A DNA stretch of 64,000 bases from Mytilus trossulus (lineage: Eukaryota; Mollusca; Bivalvia; Mytilida; Mytilidae): assembly GCF_036588685.1 (NCBI RefSeq), contig NC_086375.1, positions 42,129,270 to 42,193,269 of the forward strand. Reading direction: 5' to 3'. Shown one piece after another: positions 57,955 to 64,000 of the stretch. The notes under the pieces are model-generated. The model was given only the letters and a program-made list of their open reading frames with translations, was not told where the DNA came from and did not search any database. Numbering within the stretch: position 1 is the first letter of the stretch; every line of letters starts with the position of its first letter. The translations under genes were made by a program, and so were the position numbers.

Positions 57955-58046
57955 ATAGGGGAATCATTGAAACGTGACTGGAGCCGGCCCCCTCTTAGGT
58001 CAGTTAGTGGGCCCCCACTCATGTAAATTTTTGGATCCGCCACTGA
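57955..58046 (-). repeat. End fragment of a CAGTGGCGGATCC-type element
   Basis: The reverse complement starts CAGTGGCGGATCCAAAAATT (from 58,045), the same terminus as the 44.4-45.6 kb element. Its inner part (AGAGGGGGCCGGCTCCAGTC, ATGATTCCCCTATATAC) recurs at 61,988-62,045. Confidence 0.65.
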
Positions 58047-58261
58047 GAGTGGTTACACCGGGCAAAAAATGCATCGGACTGAAACAACATACTGGTTGTG
58101 TGTACACTGACAATCAAATTCAAATTAAAAAAATGTATAAAATATTGTAAACATTTTTTTCATTTGAGTGCATTTACGTAAAAATAACACAATGTAACCG
58201 TAGACATAAATATCATTGTTACACTCGTAAGTATTCTATGTAGAATTTAGAATTGAATTGT

Positions 58262-58390
58262 GAAATGTGGCAAAAAGACAACAACGTTATTTTACCCGGC
58301 CAAAAACTTTGGGCAGAAAACAGCAGAAGGCCAATAATGGGTCTTCAACACAGCGTGAAAATCCAGCACAATCACGCACCTTGGTACAGT
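58262..58390 (-). repeat. R2 repeat, degraded end
   Basis: AAAGACAACAACG, ACAGCAGAAGGCCAATAATG and GTCTTCAACACAGCGTGAAA are the inverted R2 end (compare GACAACAGCAGAAGGTCACC at 37,362). Confidence 0.6.
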
Positions 58391-59379
58391 GTATTCAATT
58401 TCACTATAAAGGGAAAATACATTGCCTAGCCTGTATCGTTTCTAGTATAATATGAATAAAACAGATTTTTTTTATAATAAATTTATTAAATGTTTTGTCA
58501 CATAGAAAAGCTTGAAATTAAGTTAATAATAAAATTAAAACCATTTGGAATATAAAAAATCAAATTTTGCTCGACTTTTTTCATGGATTTTATTATTATT
58601 TGTTGCAGTTTAAAACATTCTTAAAATTTCTTAATCTGATAAATTTGTGTAATTTCTATCGTTTAGTTTTAAAAGATTTTTAAAAACCTAATAATAATGC
58701 TGATTTTTTTATATTGACTGTCCAGTTTCTAAAATAAGCAGTAAATTGGTAGTAAACATTTGTTTTACCTTCAATTTGCCTTTCCTATAAGGCAGTCAAC
58801 CCTTTGTTATTTACTACTGTCTCGCCACGTCTTCTTTATATTTCCTATTTCACCCACATATTTAGATATGTGTGAATTTATAATGAAAGGGAGAAAATTC
58901 ACGTCATTCCTATTCTTCTATAATTATTATCATCATTATGATGGACACAGCAACTGACAATGGAAATACATCAATGCGGTCATCTGCGTGTTTAATTATT
59001 ATTTTTTTTAGTATTTGCTATCATGTTTTGAAGGCCAGTATTTTACCAAGCAAAACTTCTGAATAAAAAAAAGCCGTGCCATTTTGTTACCAAAGGTATA
59101 TGTACTAAAGGGCACTTTTCGTTTATTCAAAGATTTTGCTGGTTTGATATAATTGCACTTTGAACATTTCGTAGAACACAGGACTTAAAAAGGGATTATA
59201 AACCTTAAATAAATATGAATTATATGGTTACTATAATGTTCATAAGAGTTACTTTTCTATTGTGACAGCTTCATCAGTTTACAAATTTGCTAATGATTAT
59301 AAAAAAAAAAAAAAAAAAGTTAAAACAAAATGCATTCCTTGTTGTAACAACTTACATTAAAGGTGTACCTGAACATTGC
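58391..59379. other. Gene-free stretch
   Basis: An 18-A run (59,301-59,318 region); otherwise nothing recognised. Confidence 0.35.
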
Positions 59380-60065
59380 GTTGTAGACATCATAGTTACG
59401 ATACTGTTGTCAGGTCATTAAAGATTGCATATTTTGGCGTTAATTTTGATACACTTATAGGGTCTTTGCATCGGAACTAAACACATTTCATCAAAAACCA
59501 GTTGTTGGCATGACACGGGTTATGTTCTTCTCATATATGTTATGATGATATGATACTGAACCCATAACGAGAAGGATTGTGCCTGATGTTCATATGATGA
59601 AATCATAATCTTTCAGTCAGTTTAATTGAAGACTGGAGCTGGCATGTCAGTTAACTGCTAGTAGTCTGTTGTTATTTATGTATTATTGTCATTTTGTTTA
59701 TTTTCTTTGGTTACATCTTTTGACATTAGACTCGGACCTCTCTTCAACTGAATTTTAATGTGCGTATTGTTATGCGTTTACTTTTGTACATTGGCTAGAG
59801 GTATAGGGGGAGGGTTGAGATCTCACAAACATGTTTAACCCCGCCGCATTTTTGCGCCTGTCCCAAGTCAGGAGCCTCTGGCCTTTGATAGTCTTGTATT
59901 ATTTTAATTTTAGTTTCTTGTGTACAATTTGGAAATTAGTATGGCGTTCATTATCACTGAACTAGTATATATTTGTGTAGGGGCCAGCTGAAGGACGCGG
60001 GTGCGGGAATTTCTCGCTACATTGAAGACCGGTTGGTGACCTTCTGCTGTTGTTTTTTTCTATAG
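59380..60065 (+). repeat. R2 repeat, long copy
   Basis: About 600 bp collinear with the inverted copy at 37,355-37,960: GGGTCTTTGCATCGGAACTA, TTGGCATGACACGGGTTATG, TCTTTCAGTCAGTTTAATTG, TTTTAATGTGCGTATTGTTA, GCGCCTGTCCCAAGTCAGGA. The last part also matches 40,390-40,690. Confidence 0.85.
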
Positions 60066-60754
60066 TAATAAATAAAGATTTATTTTAAACTTTTAAGTTA
60101 TGTACAGATCAGTCAATGAGAAGAACGAAAGCCAAATATTCAGGAAGTTCCGATGCATTAAAGTTTGGAAATGTGGAAAAAGTTGCAGTTCTACTTTACA
60201 ATTAAGGAAATGTGGAATGGTTGCTTTGAAACTACATCTTTAATAAATAAGTATTAAGAAAAGATTGCAATGCGACTATGGAAAAGGAAGTTGTGAATGA
60301 CTGTAATGAACCCATTGTTCATAAAAAAAAAGGCAAAAGATGTGACCAATTACAGGTCATTGTACGTCTTTATATATGTCCGGCTAAAGACCAACATTCA
60401 TGGAACTCTGGTGAAATTAATTTGTTAACGGCTTTCCATACTAAAACACATCTTCGTTTTGTGTCCGAGATTGGATAGTAAAATAAGGAATTGTGTGCGG
60501 TTATGCAGTCGTAAACTTGGATTACTAGCTGTCAGGCAATCTGCTTAATAACTTTGTTTGCCCCAAAAGAAAACTTCTAACAAACATGTACCTGTGTAGC
60601 CACAAAGAAATTGCGTTAAACCGTATATGTTTATAAGTAAGATCATTGGGTATTTTCTGATTTTATAACTGACTTTGGACCTTCAAATAAGGACAATTGT
60701 CAGGATAGGTATTCAGTTAAAAAAATATTTTATTCAAATTCATTGTAGACATTA
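60066..60754. other. Gene-free stretch
   Basis: A 66-aa plus-strand ATG frame (60,278-60,478) matches no family and has no splice or promoter support. Confidence 0.3.
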
Positions 60755-60945
60755 TTTAAGAGAGATATAGATTATTGGTTGACAGTTTAACGACATTAAT
60801 ACCATACATATTCAGAAGGATATAGATTATTGGTTGACATGCAGTTTAACCACATTAATACCATACATATTCAGAAGGATATAGATTATTGGTTGACAGT
60901 TTAACCACATTAATACCACACATATTCAGAAGGATATATAGCATA
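60755..60945 (+). repeat. 55-59-bp tandem repeat, three copies
   Basis: GATATAGATTATTGGTTGAC starts at 60,764, 60,819 and 60,878, each followed by AGTTTAAC(G/C)ACATTAATAC and CATATT. Copy 2 has a 4-bp insertion (ATGC). Confidence 0.9.
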
Positions 60946-61984
60946 CTAAATATAATTACCTATAACAAACCACAACGTTTTGTGAGAGTATATAGGTGAA
61001 AGCTTGTTTTCATATAATGTGTCAAATATTGATTAATTGATAGCTGCTGACTTAACGTCCAGTGGCGAATATTTCATACACTTTTAGCACATAACATGGG
61101 ATAGTTTTATTTGGAAGGAGGAACATTTTTGTGTACTAGTAAATAATTTTTGCAGCACTGTCTTAAAGGTTTTTATAATTTAAGATCTTCTCTAATTTCG
61201 TACCCATATAATATAATAAATATAAATTGCTTTAGACATGGTAACACATGACAAACGTATTGGAGTTTAAAACTAATTTTCTTGTGAACGAAAATATGTG
61301 TAATTATATGACGCTGCATTATGAAACAGAGGAAGAAAAACTAAATTGAATTAACAAAAAGTTTTAAATTTAAAGCAAATTGTCTAGGACAAAATTTCCA
61401 TTTATAATTTCAAAATTTCTTGTCACTTGCGAGATCTGGAAAACAATAATTATCTTATCAATTGAACAAAAATATGGGTATTAAATTTACAGTTCTTGGA
61501 CATTTGATTTTAATCAGAAGAAGGAAAACAAAATTTGATTACTATGTAGTTTTGAAATATAAAGTCATATTCAGGTTAAAATGTCAAATAATTCCTACAT
61601 TTTCTGTGGAGGAGTGGAACCCAACAGCTGTCCCCAGAGGAAGAAAAGGTTTGAACAGTGGAAACAGATAAATTATTAGTTTAAATTAAAAAGAAACTAA
61701 GGTTTCTACTCCTTCAGGGAAATTTGCCTTTAGTTGGATTGGACTATTGGCTTTCTAGTCGGGTTTTGCCTTGTCACATACAATGTAGCTCTTCAACTGG
61801 CTCGGTTCTCATATTATTTACTTTCGAAAATTTGAGTTGGGCGTTTCCGATAAAGGTTAATTTCAAACAAATGCCTTTTGAAGCATGAAATTTAGTGTTG
61901 ATTTACAGACAGTGAGTATGATTTTTGACATTCCTTGCAAAACGAACATTTACATGAAAAAGGTATAAACGACAGATGAAACTT
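60946..61984. other. Gene-free stretch
   Basis: Nothing recognised. Confidence 0.35.
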
Positions 61985-62412
61985 GTCAACCGAACATATA
62001 AACAGCATAAGAGGGGGCCCGCTCCAGTCATGCTTCAGTGATCCCTATATAAGCAACAACATTTTTTCCAAAAAAGCCCCCCCCCCCTAAATCTAGGGGA
62101 GGGTTTGGTACAGGCAAACATGTGTAACCCCGCCACATTCTGGTTGTACCTATCTCAAGTCAGGAGCTTGTTATTTTGTGGTTGTTTGTTGCAGTATCAT
62201 GTTTGTTTTTCGTTTCTTCGTTTTGTACATAATCTGTTCGTTAATTTTTTTTATCTGAATTTTTTTACATATGCTATTTCGGTGCATTTTATGGCTTACT
62301 ATTTGATATTGATTTTACATTTTGTTTAAGACCGTAATAATACCTGTAAATAACTCCTATGTCATTTGGTCTCTGGTGGAGATTTTTCTCATTGGCAATC
62401 TTTTCACATCTT
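61985..62412 (+). repeat. R1 repeat, longest copy, with an inner fragment of the CAGTGGCGG element at its left
   Basis: 61,988-62,045 (GGGGGCCCGCTCCAGTCATG) matches the reverse complement of 57,955-58,000. From 62,095: GGGGAGGGTTTGGTACAGGC, TGTAACCCCGCCACATTCTG, CTCAAGTCAGGAGCTTG, then TTTTTCTCATTGGCAATC and TTTTCACATCTTTCTT at 62,385-62,415. It is R1 head to box with a diverged middle. Confidence 0.7.
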
Positions 62413-63587
62413 TCTTATTTTCTGAGTGATTAATAACAATTTAGACACCTTAGAACATAAATACAGTATTTAACAATCTGAAAGCCGAAACCTTAATGGC
62501 TGAAGGTAAAAACAACATTTTTGTAGAAAAACTATTCGGAGACCTACACCATGTACAATGGGTAAAGGTTAACTTTGGAGACCTTCACAAAATAAAAACA
62601 TATCATGTCGTTCCTTAATTTTGGCATTTTAACAGGGCACACACTTTCAAGACAGCTAGAAACTTATTTTTATACAAACACTATTTGAGAGATTTAGAAA
62701 TTTATATCACGGTGATTAACATTTAAAAACATTACATGTACAGTTGAATAAAGGGAAATTTTGGCGGTTACATGGACAAAATTGTACCCCTACGACCTAC
62801 ATAACTAAAGGTATGTACAATGTAAAGGCACCATCACAATACACTGGCGAGTGATAGGAGAGTAACTCTGCCAGTAAGAAAATAGAACCACATAAAAGCC
62901 AGGGATTAAATAAACACTATAACATAAATAAAGGATCGCTTAAAATTCGAAGGCCTAAAATCTATACGCCCAACAATACTAAGCTTTTTTTTTACCTTTA
63001 CCACCTTTTTTTTCTGAGAAATAACATGTGACTGTTATTATAACAAACTTTAACAAGGAAATTGAATAGCATGATAGGATTGTCATTCATTCATTGCACT
63101 GATTATTTGCTTGCATTTTCTATTCTCATAATAAACTTTTCTTCTAAGTCAGCACAGCTGCTTTTGTCAAGTTCCATTTTGTTTTAGTTTTAAGTAGTTT
63201 GTTTACTAATTTTTGATGAAATATTAGTTTCTTAAAGACATATATCAAACACCTTACCTTAATTCCAGTAATGATCTTGTATGTAGATACGGTGTGTCCT
63301 GCAGTTCGTATCCGTCTTTAGAATATGACTTGAAGGTTTATATATACTGAATATATAATTATTATGCACAGAATAGAAGCTTAAAATTTATGACGATAAC
63401 AATAGTCTGGTACATTACTTGTTAATTCAAGTTAATCCAACCTCTGCTAATTATTTATTGGTTGGGCGGGCGATTTTTTCTCGAACTCCTTAATTTATTG
63501 CTTTTTAGTGAGATATTGAAAAAGCATCATCATGAATTCCTACGCTTCTGTCTTTTTTTAAGAAGATTTAAATAATCTGGTCTTATC
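62413..63587. other. Gene-free stretch
   Basis: Nothing recognised. Confidence 0.35.
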
Positions 63588-63713
63588 TGGTATAATTTGC
63601 CAAATACTATTGAGGAAATAAATAATTTAGATGCATATAAGATAAAAATGTTTCAAACTATCTTTCAACTTTACACAATGAAGGTAGCTGGATATTCAGA
63701 CTACCTTATATAG
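63588..63713 (+). pseudogene. Possible non-LTR reverse-transcriptase C-terminal scrap
   Basis: The open frame WYNLPNTIEEINNLDAYKIK, then MFQTIFQLYTM, to a TAG at 63,711 resembles the W(N)xLPxxI....S..FK..L pattern at the end of many LINE ORF2 proteins. It is short, AT-rich and has no upstream partner frame, so this may be chance. Confidence 0.3.
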
Positions 63714-64000
63714 TTAACTGTATTACGTATTTTATTTGTCTATTTCCTCTATTTGAATCAACAATATTTTTTGAAGGACTCGGGGAAGATTTATTTAATA
63801 TGTAATTACCTTCGTTATATAATGAATTATATTCATTGATACATTTATCTGAATTTTCACCGGTAAAATTGCACAAATAGATATTACAATCAGTAATTTA
63901 CATCTAGTGTATACGTAGTTAAGATAGTTATAAGGGTCTGGATGGCCCGGGGTCCTTCAATTCTGTATTCTTAAATTTTTAGGTAATTTTTCTCTATTTT

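Noticed and set aside
60278..60478. 66-aa plus-strand frame beginning MEKEVVNDC
   Set aside because: Has an ATG and mixed composition, but no recognisable domain, neighbours or splice support; kept only as a note.
1..64000. CRISPR array, rRNA genes, operons or bacterial insertion sequences
   Set aside because: No regularly spaced short repeats with unique spacers, no rRNA motifs, and the genes are intron-split and eukaryotic.

Overview
This looks like an AT-rich, repeat-dense stretch of a bivalve mollusc nuclear genome, most likely a mussel (Mytilus-like). The reasons are intron-split genes with GT/AG junctions, gene families typical of lophotrochozoans, a tRNA-derived SINE, and many dispersed repeats of a kind I associate with mussel genomes. 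The species is inferred, not proven. No bacterial, organellar or viral gene organisation is visible.

Host genes are few. (1) 13.5-15.1 kb, + strand: the 3' coding exon of a class B / Methuselah-type seven-helix receptor, with one frameshift between its cysteine-rich ectodomain and an intact 7TM bundle. (2) 27.2-31.8 kb and 41.0-49.2 kb, + strand: two complete five-exon SLC16-type (monocarboxylate transporter-like) paralogues of 548 and 553 codons. Their intron positions and phases are identical, so they are a tandem duplication. (3) 54.1-55.3 kb, - strand: a single-coding-exon rhodopsin-class receptor of 392 aa, probably peptide-type. All four encode membrane proteins; nothing shows that they work together beyond the transporter duplication.

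The left 9 kb holds two dead transposase loci on the - strand. One is a THAP-domain plus DDE_Tnp_4 gene with stops and frameshifts in its helix-turn-helix region. The other is a piggyBac transposase broken by several stops and frame changes. The remainder is mostly repeat. I name the families R1-R7 for this window only: R1 ends in a box like GTTGTCTCATTGGCA; R2 is a ~600 bp unit present as long inverted copies; R3 is a ~350 bp monomer; R4 is a short family ending GACTTTTGAACACCGGTA; R5 appears to be the 3' tail of a retroelement whose reverse-transcriptase C-terminus is decayed at 50.35-50.81 kb; R6 is a ~300 bp unit that has itself been invaded by a fold-back element and by a SINE; R7 is a weaker family. 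Other elements have terminal hairpins and internal tandem repeats (4.0-5.3 kb, 38.0-38.7 kb) or terminal inverted repeats (44.43-45.60 kb).

The most interesting signal is a dispersed repeat present three times (21.9, 24.8, 28.8 kb). It carries a hammerhead-ribozyme-like core (CTGATGAGTC...GACGAAAC) flanked, in the best copy, by a perfect 8-bp stem but with essentially no stem I. Coordinates of repeat edges are by-eye estimates; no alignments or database searches were run.
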